Shown here: positions 1 through 8,535 of the stretch, piece by piece | Position numbering within the stretch: position 1 is the first letter of the stretch | How the letters are laid out: the number at the start of each line of letters is the position of its first letter | Assembly: GCA_025356505.1 (NCBI GenBank) | Contig: JANXSV010000446.1 | Coordinates: 1 to 13,547, forward strand | Reading direction: 5' to 3' | From: Methylovirgula sp. | Lineage (GTDB): Bacteria > Pseudomonadota > Alphaproteobacteria > Rhizobiales > Beijerinckiaceae | Length of the DNA stretch: 13,547 bases | Program-made: the position numbers and the translations under genes | Notes under the pieces: generated by a model | What the model saw: the letters and a program-made list of their open reading frames with translations, nothing else | The model's database searches: none | Told to the model about the DNA's origin: nothing

Positions 1-1830
1 ATAGCTGACGACATTCGCGTTTTATTGGTTAAACTGGCAGACAGACTGCACAATATGCGGACGCTGCATTTTGTTCCGCAGGACAAGCGCCAGCGCATCG
101 CCGAAGAGACCCTCGATATTTATGCGCCTCTTGCGGGGCGAATGGGTATGCAAGGCATGCGTGATGAGCTTGAAAATCTGGCTTTTAAGCATTTGATGCC
201 TGAAGCCTACATGATGATTACAACGCGGTTGCAAGAGCTCAAAACCAAAAACGGCGAAATCATTACGAGAATTGAAAAAGAGCTCGTTGATCAGTTTAGT
301 GTGCGCGGCATCAAGGCTGCGGTAAAAGGCAGGCAAAAACAGCCCTATTCCGTTTGGCGCAAGATGGAGAACAAGTCTATCGCGTTCGAGCAGCTGTCCG
401 ATGTGTACGGCTTTCGGGTGCTCATCGATACATTGGAAGATTGCTATCGCGCATTAGGCGTCGTTCACATGACATGGCCGGTGGTTCCAGGCCGTTTTAA
501 GGATTATGTGTCAACGCCAAAGCAGAATGAATATCGCTCGATTCACACAACTGTCGTCGGGCCGGGCCGCCAGCGCGTCGAATTGCAAATCAGAACCCAC
601 CATATGCATGATGTCGCCCAATACGGCATCGCTGCTCACGCGCTTTATAAAGATGGCCGCGCTGCGGATAGCGTTAAACTGAGTGAAGAAAGCCAGGCCT
701 ATCAATGGCTGCGCCGCACCGTTGAAAATCTCGCGTCAGGGGATAATCCGGACGAGTTTCTAGAGCATACCAAGCTCGAGCTTTTTCACGATCAGGTGTT
801 TTGCTTCACGCCGAAGGGGCGGCTCATTGCGCTCCCCAAAGGCGCGACCCCGATAGATTTTGCTTATGCAATTCATACAAAACTTGGCAATTCCGCTGTA
901 GGTGCCAAAATAAACGGGCGTGTGTCTCCGCTTTTGTCAGAGCTTCGCAACGGAGATGAAGTCCAGATCATCGGAACAGAAGGGCAGGTCCCGCCCGCCG
1001 CATGGGAGGGTCTAGTTGCAACGGGCAAAGCCAGATCTGCCATAAGAAAGGCGACACGAGAGGCCGTCCGCGCCCAGTATTCCGGGCTGGGTCAGCAGAT
1101 AGTCGAGCGCGCATTTGAACGTGCGGAGAAAAAATTCAGTGTTGAGAAGCTCAAAGGAGCACTTCCGCGCCTAGCCAGAACCAACATCGAAGACTTATTC
1201 GCTTCTGTGGGCCGCGGTGAAATGTTTTCAGGCGATGTCGTGCGCGCCGTATATCCAGATTTTAAAGATGAGCGTAAAGCCGGAGCTATGGCGGACAAGG
1301 CAGAAAGTGGCTGGTTCGGCCTACGCCGCGCGGCCAGCCTAGTTTTCAAAGTGCCCGGCGCGCCAGATGCTTTGCCCGCTCCCATACCTATCCGCGGCCA
1401 CGGCTCGGATCTTCCGGTTCAGTTCGCTCCAAATGGCGGCGCTGTGCCGGGAGACCGTATTGTCGGGATTATGACCCCGGGTGAGGGCATTACGGTTTAC
1501 CCCATCCAGTCCCCGGCATTGATGGCATTTGACGATCAGCCGGACAGGTGGCTTGACGTGCGCTGGGATATTGAGGATGACAAAAAAGATTACTTTCCCG
1601 CCCAGCTGAACGTCACAGTGCTCAATGAGCCCGGAACCCTAGCGGCCATAGCAGCGACAATTAGCGATCACGGCGGAAATATCGACAACATCGCGATTTC
1701 GGGTCGCTCTCCCGATTTCAGAGATATGGTAATTGATGTCGAGGTCTTTGATCTCAAACACTTAAACGCGATCATTTCCCAACTCCGCGCTAAGAAAGTG
1801 GTTTCCAAAGTTGAACGCGTGAACGGATAG
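1..1830 (+). CDS. rsh: Bifunctional (p)ppGpp synthetase/hydrolase (RelA/SpoT homologue), 5' end missing
   Basis: Makes and degrades the stringent-response alarmone (p)ppGpp in the cytoplasm. The reading frame is open from base 1, so 609 C-terminal residues are present and roughly the first 130 of a normal Rsh lie outside the window. Visible in order: the end of the HD hydrolase domain with the conserved [12 protein letters not shown] segment (residues 11-22 of the fragment), the synthetase domain (about 95-220) with [27 protein letters not shown] and ELQIRT, a TGS domain (about 263-325, starting [10 protein letters not shown]), and a C-terminal ACT domain (about 530-609). The synthetase active-site Asp, Tyr and Glu are all retained, as is the HD Asp, so both activities look plausible. 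The NEYRSIHT variant of the usual NGYQSLHT is what I recall from alphaproteobacterial Rsh. The next gene, pyrE, begins 29 nt downstream. The internal TTG at position 25 is not a real start. Confidence 0.95.
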   Translation: MADDIRVLLVKLADRLHNMRTLHFVPQDKRQRIAEETLDIYAPLAGRMGMQGMRDELENLAFKHLMPEAYMMITTRLQELKTKNGEIITRIEKELVDQFSVRGIKAAVKGRQKQPYSVWRKMENKSIAFEQLSDVYGFRVLIDTLEDCYRALGVVHMTWPVVPGRFKDYVSTPKQNEYRSIHTTVVGPGRQRVELQIRTHHMHDVAQYGIAAHALYKDGRAADSVKLSEESQAYQWLRRTVENLASGDNPDEFLEHTKLELFHDQVFCFTPKGRLIALPKGATPIDFAYAIHTKLGNSAVGAKINGRVSPLLSELRNGDEVQIIGTEGQVPPAAWEGLVATGKARSAIRKATREAVRAQYSGLGQQIVERAFERAEKKFSVEKLKGALPRLARTNIEDLFASVGRGEMFSGDVVRAVYPDFKDERKAGAMADKAESGWFGLRRAASLVFKVPGAPDALPAPIPIRGHGSDLPVQFAPNGGAVPGDRIVGIMTPGEGITVYPIQSPALMAFDDQPDRWLDVRWDIEDDKKDYFPAQLNVTVLNEPGTLAAIAATISDHGGNIDNIAISGRSPDFRDMVIDVEVFDLKHLNAIISQLRAKKVVSKVERVNG

Positions 1831-1859
1831 TTCGAAGACCAGAACAGGAAAAAGCAGAT

Positions 1860-2447
1860 ATGACCGAAGAAGAAGTTTTGAGAGAATTTCGAGACGCCGG
1901 AGCGCTTCTTGAGGGGCATTTTATCCTGTCTTCGGGACTACGCAGCTCAATATTCTTGCAAAAAATGTTTATTTTTCAGGATCCTGTCCGCACGGAAAAA
2001 CTTTGCAGTGCACTTGCGCGGAAAATAGAAGCGAAGTTTGGCAAAATCGACGTCGTCGTTTCCCCTGCCATTGGTGGGATTATTCCTGGCTATGAGACGG
2101 CAAGGCATTTGCGGGCGAAGGCGGTTTTTGTTGAACGCGAAGACGGTGTTTTCAAATTGCGGCGCGGCTTTGAAATCCCTCAAGGGGCAAAGGTTCTCAT
2201 GGTTGAAGATATCATCACGACCGGCCTTTCCTCGCGTGAATGTATCGCTGCGATTGCCGAGCACACAGATGGCCTCATTGGCGCTGCATGTTTGATAGAC
2301 CGATCGGGCGGTAAAGCCGAGATAGGCATCCCACGTGTGTCGTTAGCAACACTTGATATCCCTTCCTATGAAGCGAATAATCTTCCTCCTGAACTGGCTG
2401 CGCAAGTTCCCGTTAAGCCCGGGAGTAGGGGCATGAAAGTGCCCTGA
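1860..2447 (+). CDS. pyrE: Orotate phosphoribosyltransferase
   Basis: Transfers ribose-5-phosphate from PRPP to orotate, giving OMP, the penultimate step of de novo UMP synthesis. The 195-residue protein is of normal family length. The PRPP-binding loop is clear at residues 112-124 ([13 protein letters not shown], the acidic pair followed by TTG). The N-terminal [12 protein letters not shown] (19-30) is the usual orotate/PRPP-contacting hairpin region, and [16 protein letters not shown] (66-81) is the phosphate-binding segment typical of PyrE. The ATG is preceded by a purine-rich AGGAAAAAG about 7 nt upstream, which supports this start. It follows rsh by 29 nt and precedes pdxJ by about 60 nt, so it probably belongs to the same transcript. 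Nothing is odd about it. Confidence 0.97.
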   Translation: MTEEEVLREFRDAGALLEGHFILSSGLRSSIFLQKMFIFQDPVRTEKLCSALARKIEAKFGKIDVVVSPAIGGIIPGYETARHLRAKAVFVEREDGVFKLRRGFEIPQGAKVLMVEDIITTGLSSRECIAAIAEHTDGLIGAACLIDRSGGKAEIGIPRVSLATLDIPSYEANNLPPELAAQVPVKPGSRGMKVP

Positions 2448-2508
2448 GTAATTGCGACCCCAGTCAGCTTGCCGCCTTAGTCCAATCAAAGCTTCGAAAG
2501 TGTTTTCC

Positions 2509-3258
2509 ATGTCATCGCCTCCCAGATTGGGTGTAAACATCGACCATGTTGCTACCGTGCGTAATGCGCGCGGTGGTCTGTTGCCGGATCCACTCCGTGC
2601 GGCGCTGCAAGCCATCGCTGCCGGAGCCGACAGTATAACCGCCCATTTGCGTGAAGACCGTCGGCATATTCGCGACGACGATATTGCCCGGCTCAAGGCG
2701 CAGATCAAAAAACCGCTCAATTTCGAGATGGCGGCCACCGACCAAATGCTCGACATTGCGCTCAAAACCAAGCCTCATGCTGCTTGTCTCGTGCCGGAAA
2801 AACGCACCGAAAGGACAACCGAAGGTGGCCTCGACGTTGTTGGCGGGCACGACTACCTCAAACCTTTCATCGCCGAGCTATCGCGGGCCAATATCCGTGT
2901 CTCGCTATTTGTAGAGCCGTCCATTGCAGCAATAGAGGCTGCACATTCCTTGTCTGCGCCAGTGATCGAACTTCATACAGGCGCCTGGTGTGATTATATT
3001 TCGCATGGCCAGACCGATAAGGCCGAAAATGAATTTCAGCGGTTGCGCCATGCCGCCGTCAAAGCAGCGGAACTAGGCATCGAAGTTCATGCCGGGCATG
3101 GGTTGGACTATCATACAGCGGAACTCATCAGCGCGCTTCCGCAGATCAAAGAGCTAAACATCGGTCACTTTCTGATCGGAGAAGCGATTTTTGTAGGTTT
3201 GGACGCCGCAATTAAACAGATGCGAGACGCGATAGATGCGGGGTTTGCCAAAGCATGA
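2509..3258 (+). CDS. pdxJ: Pyridoxine 5'-phosphate synthase
   Basis: Condenses 1-deoxyxylulose 5-phosphate with 3-amino-2-oxopropyl phosphate to form pyridoxine 5'-phosphate, the last ring-closing step of DXP-dependent vitamin B6 synthesis. The 249-residue TIM barrel is close to the usual 240-250. Hallmarks: [16 protein letters not shown] (8-23), [12 protein letters not shown] (43-54), NFEMA (71-75, catalytic Glu), [17 protein letters not shown] (94-110), AGHGLDY (195-201) and the C-terminal phosphate-binding [16 protein letters not shown] (216-231). An in-frame TTG at 2452 would add 19 residues with no family similarity, so the ATG at 2509, immediately before [11 protein letters not shown], is preferred. 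Its ribosome binding site is weak (GAAAG about 8 nt before). The stop overlaps the acpS start in ATGA, indicating translational coupling. In this pathway acpS is unrelated, so the pairing is one of operon layout only. Confidence 0.96.
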   Translation: MSSPPRLGVNIDHVATVRNARGGLLPDPLRAALQAIAAGADSITAHLREDRRHIRDDDIARLKAQIKKPLNFEMAATDQMLDIALKTKPHAACLVPEKRTERTTEGGLDVVGGHDYLKPFIAELSRANIRVSLFVEPSIAAIEAAHSLSAPVIELHTGAWCDYISHGQTDKAENEFQRLRHAAVKAAELGIEVHAGHGLDYHTAELISALPQIKELNIGHFLIGEAIFVGLDAAIKQMRDAIDAGFAKA

Positions 3259-3659
3259 TCATCGGTATAGGCAGCGATTTATGCGACATCCGCCGCGTTG
3301 AGGCGGTATTGGAACGCTTCGGCGACCGATTTAAAAATCGATGCTTCACGCAGATTGAACAAACAAAAGCTGCGCGAAGCGCAACACCGGCCTGGACCTT
3401 TGCTAAGCGTTTTGCGGCAAAAGAAGCCTGCGCTAAAGCGCTCGGGACCGGAATGCACCGCGGTGTAGCTTGGCGGGATATCGGAGTGGTTAATCTCAGA
3501 TCAGGACAGCCGACGATCGATCTCACTGGAAAAGCGCTAATGAGACTGCAGTCGCTGACCCCGGCGGGCCAAAGCGCAAAAATCTACCTGACAATGAGCG
3601 ATGAACATCCTTATGCTCAAGCCTTTGTTGTTATTGAAGCGATCCCGATCGCGCAATAG
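3255..3659 (+). CDS. acpS: Holo-[acyl-carrier-protein] synthase
   Basis: Transfers the 4'-phosphopantetheine arm of coenzyme A onto the serine of apo-ACP, activating fatty acid synthesis. The 134-residue length fits the AcpS family. The two Mg-binding acidic residues are in place: Asp8 in [13 protein letters not shown] (4-16) and Glu57 in [17 protein letters not shown] (50-66). The C-terminal [12 protein letters not shown] (115-126) is the usual final strand. The start codon overlaps the pdxJ stop by 4 nt (ATGA) and has no independent strong ribosome binding site, so translation is probably coupled to pdxJ. A 130-bp gap follows before lepB, so this may be the last gene of the upstream transcriptional segment, although no terminator hairpin is visible after it. 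Confidence 0.96.
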   Translation: MIIGIGSDLCDIRRVEAVLERFGDRFKNRCFTQIEQTKAARSATPAWTFAKRFAAKEACAKALGTGMHRGVAWRDIGVVNLRSGQPTIDLTGKALMRLQSLTPAGQSAKIYLTMSDEHPYAQAFVVIEAIPIAQ

Positions 3660-3728
3660 TGCATATGGTGTCTGGTAGAGACATATTTATGCCGCGAAAC
3701 TCCGCGATTGCTTGCGGATAGTGCTGTA

Positions 3729-3740
3729 TGGCAATTGCCA
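3729..3740. promoter_or_regulatory. Perfect 12-bp palindrome upstream of lepB
   Basis: The sequence TGGCAATTGCCA reads identically on both strands and lies in the 130-bp gap between acpS and lepB, about 50 bp before the preferred lepB start. A perfect 12-bp dyad without a spacer is compatible with a dimeric repressor site, but I do not recognise it as the consensus of a named regulator. No strong -35/-10 pair is visible around it. The rest of the gap shows nothing else I can support. Confidence 0.3.
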
Positions 3741-3789
3741 CCGCTCTAGCCAGTCGTTATACCCGTCATCTGTTTTGAGACCATCGCAT

Positions 3790-4596
3790 ATGTTTGAAAA
3801 ATCAAGCTACTCCAACGATCAAAATCGTGGACTTTCAGTGAAAAAAGAAGAGAGCCTTTGGGAAATCATTAAGGTCGTCGTACAGGCGCTGCTCATTGCG
3901 GTTGTCGTGCGAACCTTGCTTTTTCAACCCTTTAATATCCCTTCCGGTTCGCTTGTTCCGACTTTGCTGGTGGGGGACTATCTATTTGTTTCGAAATACT
4001 CTTATGGATTTTCGAAATATTCCATACCGTTCAGCCCGAATATTTTTTCGGGACGTATTTTAGGCGCGGCTCCGAAGCGTGGCGACGTCGCGGTTTTCAA
4101 GTATCCGGTTGATGTCTCTCAGGATTATGTAAAACGCGTTATTGGATTGCCCGGCGATAAAATCCAGATGATTGAAGGCGAGCTTTTCATCAACGGAGCA
4201 AAAGTTGAGCGCAAACTTATTGCATCTGAGTCGAAGGACGTGGGCGCAGGGTTGACAGATCAATTCGCCACCTACGAAGAGACCTTACCAAACGGCGTCA
4301 AGCATCTGATCCAAATTAAGAAAAACGATCAAGACCCAAGCATGAATACCACCCCGCCGCTTGTCGTGCCTGCCGACTCATTTTTTATGATGGGAGACAA
4401 TCGGGATAATTCATCAGACTCTCGCGTCTGGGGCCCTGTGCCCTTGGAAAACTTTGTTGGCCGCGCAGAGGTAATATTTATGTCTTATAAGCTCCAGCCG
4501 GGGCACGAGCGGGAAAATCTGACAGAACCCGCGTGGCAGTTCTGGCGCTGGCCTTCGACGATGCGGTGGAATCGCCTGTTCACATTTGTGCGATAA
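3790..4596 (+). CDS. lepB: Signal peptidase I
   Basis: Cleaves signal peptides from exported preproteins at the periplasmic face of the inner membrane. From the ATG at 3790 the protein is 268 residues. It has one N-terminal membrane helix (about 26-46) followed by the periplasmic catalytic domain. The Ser/Lys dyad is visible: Ser54 in IPSGSLVPTLL (50-60) and Lys115 in DYVKRVIGLPGDK (112-124). The box-E motif GDNRDNSSDSRVWG is at 202-215. The residue after the catalytic serine is Leu where Met is most usual. The start is uncertain. A TTG at 3712 would add 26 residues unlike the family. A GTG at 3838 gives a protein beginning MKKEESLWEIIK, close to many alphaproteobacterial LepB N-termini. The stop shares a base with the rnc start (TAATG), so the two genes are translationally linked. 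Confidence 0.95.
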   Translation: MFEKSSYSNDQNRGLSVKKEESLWEIIKVVVQALLIAVVVRTLLFQPFNIPSGSLVPTLLVGDYLFVSKYSYGFSKYSIPFSPNIFSGRILGAAPKRGDVAVFKYPVDVSQDYVKRVIGLPGDKIQMIEGELFINGAKVERKLIASESKDVGAGLTDQFATYEETLPNGVKHLIQIKKNDQDPSMNTTPPLVVPADSFFMMGDNRDNSSDSRVWGPVPLENFVGRAEVIFMSYKLQPGHERENLTEPAWQFWRWPSTMRWNRLFTFVR

Positions 4597-5369
4597 TGCG
4601 TCGTGCAAGAAAGCATTACAGGTCTGACCGAACGGCGAAAGTTGAGGTTCACCTGCAAGAAAAGCTCGACCTTCTGCAGGTTACGCTTGGATATACTTTC
4701 AAAGATTTGAACCTCCTGCGGACGGCTCTGACACACCAATCGTTCCTCGAAGGTTCGGATGAGGAGGGAGAGTCTTATCAAAGGCTTGAGTTTCTTGGTG
4801 ACCGGGTGCTCGGGCTCGTTGTTTCAACGATGTTGTTCGAGTTAAAGCCACAGATTGTTGTGGGTCGGTTGGCTAGAAGATTGTCAGATCTCGTGCGTGC
4901 CGAGACGTGTGCGGACGTCGCTGAAGTCTGGGATCTTTCGCTGCACATCAGATTTGGCGTCAATATTGGTCAGGACGCAAAGCAGAGCCGGTCCATTCTG
5001 GCAGACGTGTGCGAGGCTGTACTCGGGGCAGTTAATCTGGACGGAGGCTTCGAAGCTTCGGCCCGTCTTGTGCAAAAATTCTGGGCTCCGTTTTTGAACG
5101 AAAGCGGCGTGGCGCTACAGGACGCGAAGACGGCACTGCAGGAATGGGTGCAGGCAAGAGGGCTTCAGCCGCCAAAATACAGTGATTTGGAACGCACCGG
5201 GCCGGATCATGACCCGATATTTAAGGTGAGGGTCGAAATACCAGGGTTCGACTCCATCGAAGGGCAAGCCTCAGCCAAAAAGATTGCACAACAAAGTGCC
5301 GCGGAAGCGTTTTTGATGCGCGAAGGAGTTTGGTTGACCGGCTCGCGTTTCACGCGCAAAGATTATTAA
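4596..5369 (+). CDS. rnc: Ribonuclease III
   Basis: Double-strand-specific endoribonuclease that processes rRNA precursors and structured mRNAs. The 257-residue protein has an N-terminal RNase III domain (about 20-170) and a C-terminal double-stranded-RNA-binding domain (about 176-242, beginning DAKTALQEWVQ and ending in the basic SAKKIAQQSAAEAFL helix). Catalytic and metal-binding acids are in place: Glu65 and Asp69 in QRLEFLGDRVLG (62-73), Asp137 and Glu140 in ILADVCEAVLGA (134-145). The start at 4596 was chosen because it forms a TAATG overlap with the lepB stop. The longer frame from 4533 would add 21 residues inside lepB. The short N-terminal basic leader (MRRARKHYRSDR) has no recognised role. 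Genes lepB-rnc-era-recO in this order are common in proteobacteria. Confidence 0.96.
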   Translation: MRRARKHYRSDRTAKVEVHLQEKLDLLQVTLGYTFKDLNLLRTALTHQSFLEGSDEEGESYQRLEFLGDRVLGLVVSTMLFELKPQIVVGRLARRLSDLVRAETCADVAEVWDLSLHIRFGVNIGQDAKQSRSILADVCEAVLGAVNLDGGFEASARLVQKFWAPFLNESGVALQDAKTALQEWVQARGLQPPKYSDLERTGPDHDPIFKVRVEIPGFDSIEGQASAKKIAQQSAAEAFLMREGVWLTGSRFTRKDY

Positions 5370-5408
5370 ATACATTCAGAACCTTACGCAAACGATAGGA
5401 ATATACAT

Positions 5409-6317
5409 TTGAATTCTGTGGAACAGACCCGTTGTGGCTTCGTTGCCCTCATAGGCGCGCCAAATGCCGGAAAATCCACCCTGTTGAACAAGCTCGTCGG
5501 CAGTAAGGTTTCCATCGTATCGCGGAAAGTCCAAACCACACGATCTCTGGTTCGAGGCATCGTTCTGGAAGACACTGCCCAGATCATATTTGTTGATACG
5601 CCCGGGATATTTGCGCCGAAGCGGCGGCTCGATCGCGCGATGGTAACCTCCGCCTGGGGGGGAGCTGGGGATGCAGACATCATCGCGCTTCTCGTTGACG
5701 CCCGGCGCGGCATTGACGACGAAACGGCGGATATTTTGTCAAAGCTGCCCGACCTCAAACAGAAGAAAATACTCATAATCAACAAGATAGACACCGTTGA
5801 AAGCGAGAAACTCCTTATTTTAGCTGAAGAGATCAACGCCAAACTTCCCTTTGCGGTGACCTTTATGATTTCGGCATTAAAGGGCTTCGGAACGGCGGCG
5901 ATCATGAAAAAATTGGCAACAATGGTCGATCAAGGGCCGTGGCTATACCCGGAAGATCAGATTTCGGTTGCGCCCTTGCGAGCGATGGCTGCTGAAATCA
6001 CACGGGAGAAGATATTCGAACGTCTGCACGAAGAATTGCCGTATCAGTCCACAGTCGAAACTGAGAGCTGGAAAGAACAAATAGACGGAACCGTGCGTGT
6101 TGAACAAACAATTTATGTGACGCGCGACGCCCACAAAAAAATCGTGATCGGCGAGGGCGGGCAAATGCTAAAAAGCATTGGCACCGCGGCGCGTGGCGAT
6201 ATTAGTGAAATTGCCGAGACTAAAGTTCACTTATTTCTATTTGTTAAGGTGCGCGAAAACTGGATCGACGATCCGGAGCGTTACCGCGAAATGGGTCTCG
6301 AATTTCCAAAAAATTGA
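5409..6317 (+). CDS. era: GTPase Era, 16S rRNA-binding ribosome maturation factor
   Basis: Essential GTPase that binds the 3' end of 16S rRNA during 30S subunit assembly. The 302-residue length is standard. GTPase motifs: G1 GAPNAGKST (16-24), G3 DTPG (63-66), G4 NKID (125-128) and G5 SALKG (155-159). The C-terminal KH domain carries the IGEGG loop (247-251) within the usual KKIVIGEGGQMLKSIG stretch. The start is a TTG at 5409, supported by AGGA 8 nt upstream. A GTG nine bases further in (5418) is the alternative and changes only three residues. It lies 39 nt after rnc and 25 nt before recO, consistent with cotranscription of RNA-processing and ribosome-assembly functions. Confidence 0.97.
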   Translation: MNSVEQTRCGFVALIGAPNAGKSTLLNKLVGSKVSIVSRKVQTTRSLVRGIVLEDTAQIIFVDTPGIFAPKRRLDRAMVTSAWGGAGDADIIALLVDARRGIDDETADILSKLPDLKQKKILIINKIDTVESEKLLILAEEINAKLPFAVTFMISALKGFGTAAIMKKLATMVDQGPWLYPEDQISVAPLRAMAAEITREKIFERLHEELPYQSTVETESWKEQIDGTVRVEQTIYVTRDAHKKIVIGEGGQMLKSIGTAARGDISEIAETKVHLFLFVKVRENWIDDPERYREMGLEFPKN

Positions 6318-6342
6318 GATGATGCAAAAATCGAGATAATTT

Positions 6343-7104
6343 ATGGAGTGGCGCGATCAGGGTTTGATAATCGGAGTGCGGCGTCATGGCGAAACCAGTG
6401 CCATTGTCGAACTGTTCACGTCAGAGCGCGGCCGGCACACCGGGCTGGTTAGGGGTGGGCGCTCGCGCAAAATGCAGCCCCTGTTGCAGCTGGGGAATTC
6501 GGTGCATGCGCACTGGCACTCCAGGCTCGATGAACATCTCGGCACTTATAACCTTGAAATGTCCCGTTCGCGCGCGGCGCTCCTCATGGAGAGCCCCACC
6601 AGCCTTCATGGTCTGCAATGGCTTTGCCAGCTGCTACGCCTATCGTCAGAGCGAGAGCCGCATCCGGTGCTCTATCAAACGGCGATGATAGTTGCCGAAC
6701 ATTTGTCCGATGCGGCGACATGCGGTGCTCTCATGGCCCGGTTTGAACTCGGGTTTTTGTCTGAACTCGGTTTTGGACTTGCGCTTGAAGAATGCGCCGT
6801 CACAGGAAGCAATCAGGCGCTGAACTTTGTCTCGCCAAAAACCGGGCGGGCCGTTTGCGACGAAGCGGCGGAGCCTTACAAAGCCAGACTGCTGCCCCTG
6901 CCGAAATTTTTGGTCGATACCACTTTTGCGGTAGAGCATGACGATTTGACCAAGGCCTTCGCCCTGACATGCTTTTTCTTGGAAAGAAACATTTTCGGAC
7001 CTCGCGCCCAGGCTATACCGGACGCACGCGGAGCGTTTGTATCCGGCGCATTGGAAAAAATGGCAGAAAATAGTCTGACTCATCCGCAGCAAAACGTATT
7101 TTGA
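6343..7104 (+). CDS. recO: DNA repair protein RecO
   Basis: Mediator protein that, with RecR, loads RecA onto SSB-coated single-stranded DNA in the RecF pathway. The 253-residue protein opens with the RecO OB-fold signature MEWRDQGLIIGVRRHGETSAIVELFT (split as residues 1-14 and 15-26) followed by GRHTGLVRGGRSRK (30-43). The C-terminal helical region contains FELGFLSELGFGLALEECAVTG (134-155) and a FVSPKTGRAV strand (162-171). Some RecO proteins carry a four-cysteine zinc site in this region. Here only Cys151 and Cys172 remain nearby, so zinc binding is unlikely; to my recollection this is common in alphaproteobacteria. The start ATG has a weak GAG about 7 nt upstream. It is the last gene of the classic lepB-rnc-era-recO group. 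Confidence 0.95.
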   Translation: MEWRDQGLIIGVRRHGETSAIVELFTSERGRHTGLVRGGRSRKMQPLLQLGNSVHAHWHSRLDEHLGTYNLEMSRSRAALLMESPTSLHGLQWLCQLLRLSSEREPHPVLYQTAMIVAEHLSDAATCGALMARFELGFLSELGFGLALEECAVTGSNQALNFVSPKTGRAVCDEAAEPYKARLLPLPKFLVDTTFAVEHDDLTKAFALTCFFLERNIFGPRAQAIPDARGAFVSGALEKMAENSLTHPQQNVF

Positions 7105-7172
7105 AACTCGAGCCCTTTTGCAGCGGCGCTTCTTTGCTAAGCTAAAGCAATGATTCGAACCTTGGAGATCTT

Positions 7173-8045
7173 ATGGCAGGCGCGTGCACCGAAGGTATTG
7201 ATACAGGGTTTGTCGCGCTGGGTTACGCCAAAGTCGGCGTCCTGGGGGTTGTACAAGGCATCACCGAACTGCTGCCCATTTCATCGACCGCGCATATGCG
7301 TATTGTTCCGGCGGTTCTTGGATGGCAGGATCCGGGTTCCGCTTTTTCGGCTGCAATGCAGCTTGCTGCACTGGCAGCTGTGATAAGTTATTTCTGGTCA
7401 GATGTGTCAAGCTTGACTGTAGGGTCTGTCAAAGCTTTGGTTCGGCGTGATTTTAAGCATCCATCTTTTAAATTTGCCGTCGGTGTTGTCATTGCAACCA
7501 TACCGATCGTGATTTTCGGCGCGATGCTTTCCAAAATTCTCAACACTTGCGATTCTCCATTGCGCAGCCTGAATGTCATTGCGCTGTCGTGCATCGTGAT
7601 GGCGGTGCTTCTAGGCATTGGAGAACTGATAGCCCGCAGGCAGCGGTCGGCGGCCGACATGGATTGGCTGGATGCGTTCCTTATTGGCTTGGCACAGGTC
7701 GGGGCACTCATACCCGGAATATCGCGCTCCGGTTCAACCCTGACAGCGGCACTTTTTCTCGATTTCAAGCGTGAAGATGCCGCAAGGATCTCCTTTTTAT
7801 TGGGAGTACCAGCTATCGCCGCAGCGGGTTTGAAAGAATTATTCATCCTCTATAAGGCAGGGCTCAGCGCCGAAGGTTGGATGATCTTGCTGTTCGGGCT
7901 GGTGATCGCAAGTGCTTCGGCATTTGCGGCGATCTGGGGATTAATGCGTTTCTTGAAAGAGCACAGTGCTTGGCCGTTTGCGGTTTATCGCATGGCGCTT
8001 GGCATCATTCTTCTTGTCGGCGTCTCGCGAGGTTGGCTGGCTTGA
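7173..8045 (+). CDS. uppP: Undecaprenyl-diphosphate phosphatase (BacA/UppP family)
   Basis: Integral inner-membrane enzyme that dephosphorylates undecaprenyl diphosphate, recycling the lipid carrier for peptidoglycan and other surface polymers; the family is linked to bacitracin resistance. The 290-residue protein has about seven to eight hydrophobic segments. Both family motifs are present: the (E/Q)xxxE type QGITE (28-32) followed by LLPISSTAH (33-41), and PGISRSGST (181-189). The usual SSTGH/SSSGH has Ala in place of Gly at residue 40, and the following MRIVPAVLGWQDPGSAFSAA looks like a distinct branch of the family, which I place from memory only. The ATG at 7173 has a good GGAG about 6 nt upstream. 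The gene is separated from recO by 68 nt and from ftsB by 111 nt, so it may have its own promoter, but none is convincing. Confidence 0.93.
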   Translation: MAGACTEGIDTGFVALGYAKVGVLGVVQGITELLPISSTAHMRIVPAVLGWQDPGSAFSAAMQLAALAAVISYFWSDVSSLTVGSVKALVRRDFKHPSFKFAVGVVIATIPIVIFGAMLSKILNTCDSPLRSLNVIALSCIVMAVLLGIGELIARRQRSAADMDWLDAFLIGLAQVGALIPGISRSGSTLTAALFLDFKREDAARISFLLGVPAIAAAGLKELFILYKAGLSAEGWMILLFGLVIASASAFAAIWGLMRFLKEHSAWPFAVYRMALGIILLVGVSRGWLA

Positions 8046-8102
8046 GGTGACGATCTAAGAGAACGCGGCCCGTTGAAAGTCGAATTTTTTAGGACACGAG
8101 CC

Positions 8103-8151
8103 GTTAAAGCATTGAAGTTTCATCTAATATTAACCAGAAATGGATGAAACT
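8103..8151 (+). promoter_or_regulatory. Candidate ftsB promoter with inverted repeat around the -10 hexamer
   Basis: A -10-like TAATAT at 8125-8130 is preceded by a weak -35-like GTTAAA (8103-8108, 16-nt spacer). The -10 lies directly after the left arm of a perfect 9-bp inverted repeat: AGTTTCATC (8116-8124) and GATGAAACT (8143-8151), with an 18-nt interval. The right arm abuts the GAGG just before the ftsB ATG at 8157. This is seen directly. Its meaning is inference: either an operator whose binding would block the promoter, or, if transcription begins further upstream, a leader hairpin next to the ribosome binding site. Confidence 0.35.
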
Positions 8152-8156
8152 GAGGC

Positions 8157-8483
8157 ATGAGTTTTCGTTTTAAATATCGTTCCATAATCGCTCCCGTCGC
8201 AATATACCTCGTTTGCGGCGCAACGATGAGCTACTTTGTATGGGCTGCTGTTAACGGCGACCGTGGTCTCAAAGCGAAACGTATCTACAAAACAGAAATC
8301 ACCGCCCTGACCGATGAGCTCAACATCTTGAAGTCAGAACATGCGGCTCTTGAGGCGCGAAATGCGCAGCTTCGGTACGGCGCGCTCGATAAGGACCTGC
8401 TCGAAGAGGAAGCACGTTCTGTTCTTGGACGTGTCCATAAGAATGATCTCGTCGTATTCCTTCAAAGACCCTCTGCAAACTAA
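8157..8483 (+). CDS. ftsB: FtsB/DivIC-like septum formation initiator
   Basis: Small bitopic membrane protein of the cell-division complex; FtsB works with FtsL and FtsQ to recruit and activate septal peptidoglycan synthesis. The 108 residues show a short basic N-terminus, one transmembrane helix (about 10-31), then a coiled coil (about 38-75, KRIYKTEITALTDELNILK and onward) and a short C-terminal domain with the family's ALDKDLLEEEARSVLG segment (76-91). Size and architecture fit FtsB/DivIC. The assignment is by architecture and by position: such a gene often sits just before pdhA in alphaproteobacteria. The ATG follows a GAGG placed only 1 nt upstream, which is closer than ideal, so initiation may be weak. 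No better downstream start keeps the membrane helix. Confidence 0.82.
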   Translation: MSFRFKYRSIIAPVAIYLVCGATMSYFVWAAVNGDRGLKAKRIYKTEITALTDELNILKSEHAALEARNAQLRYGALDKDLLEEEARSVLGRVHKNDLVVFLQRPSAN

Positions 8484-8535
8484 TCTGCCCGTGTTGCAGC
8501 ATTGTGCGTTGCAGCAATCTGAGCAGGCGCACATG

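Noticed and set aside
2452-2508. N-terminal extension of PdxJ from a TTG codon
   Set aside because: The extra 19 residues match no PdxJ feature, and the ATG at 2509 sits right at the family's usual N-terminus.
4533-4595. N-terminal extension of RNase III from inside lepB
   Set aside because: It would overlap lepB by 64 nt and add residues unlike the family; the TAATG junction offers a standard coupled start.
7134-7150. TTGCT/AGCAA inverted repeat before uppP as terminator or operator
   Set aside because: Five-base arms with a seven-base loop are expected by chance, and there is no U-tract or clear promoter.
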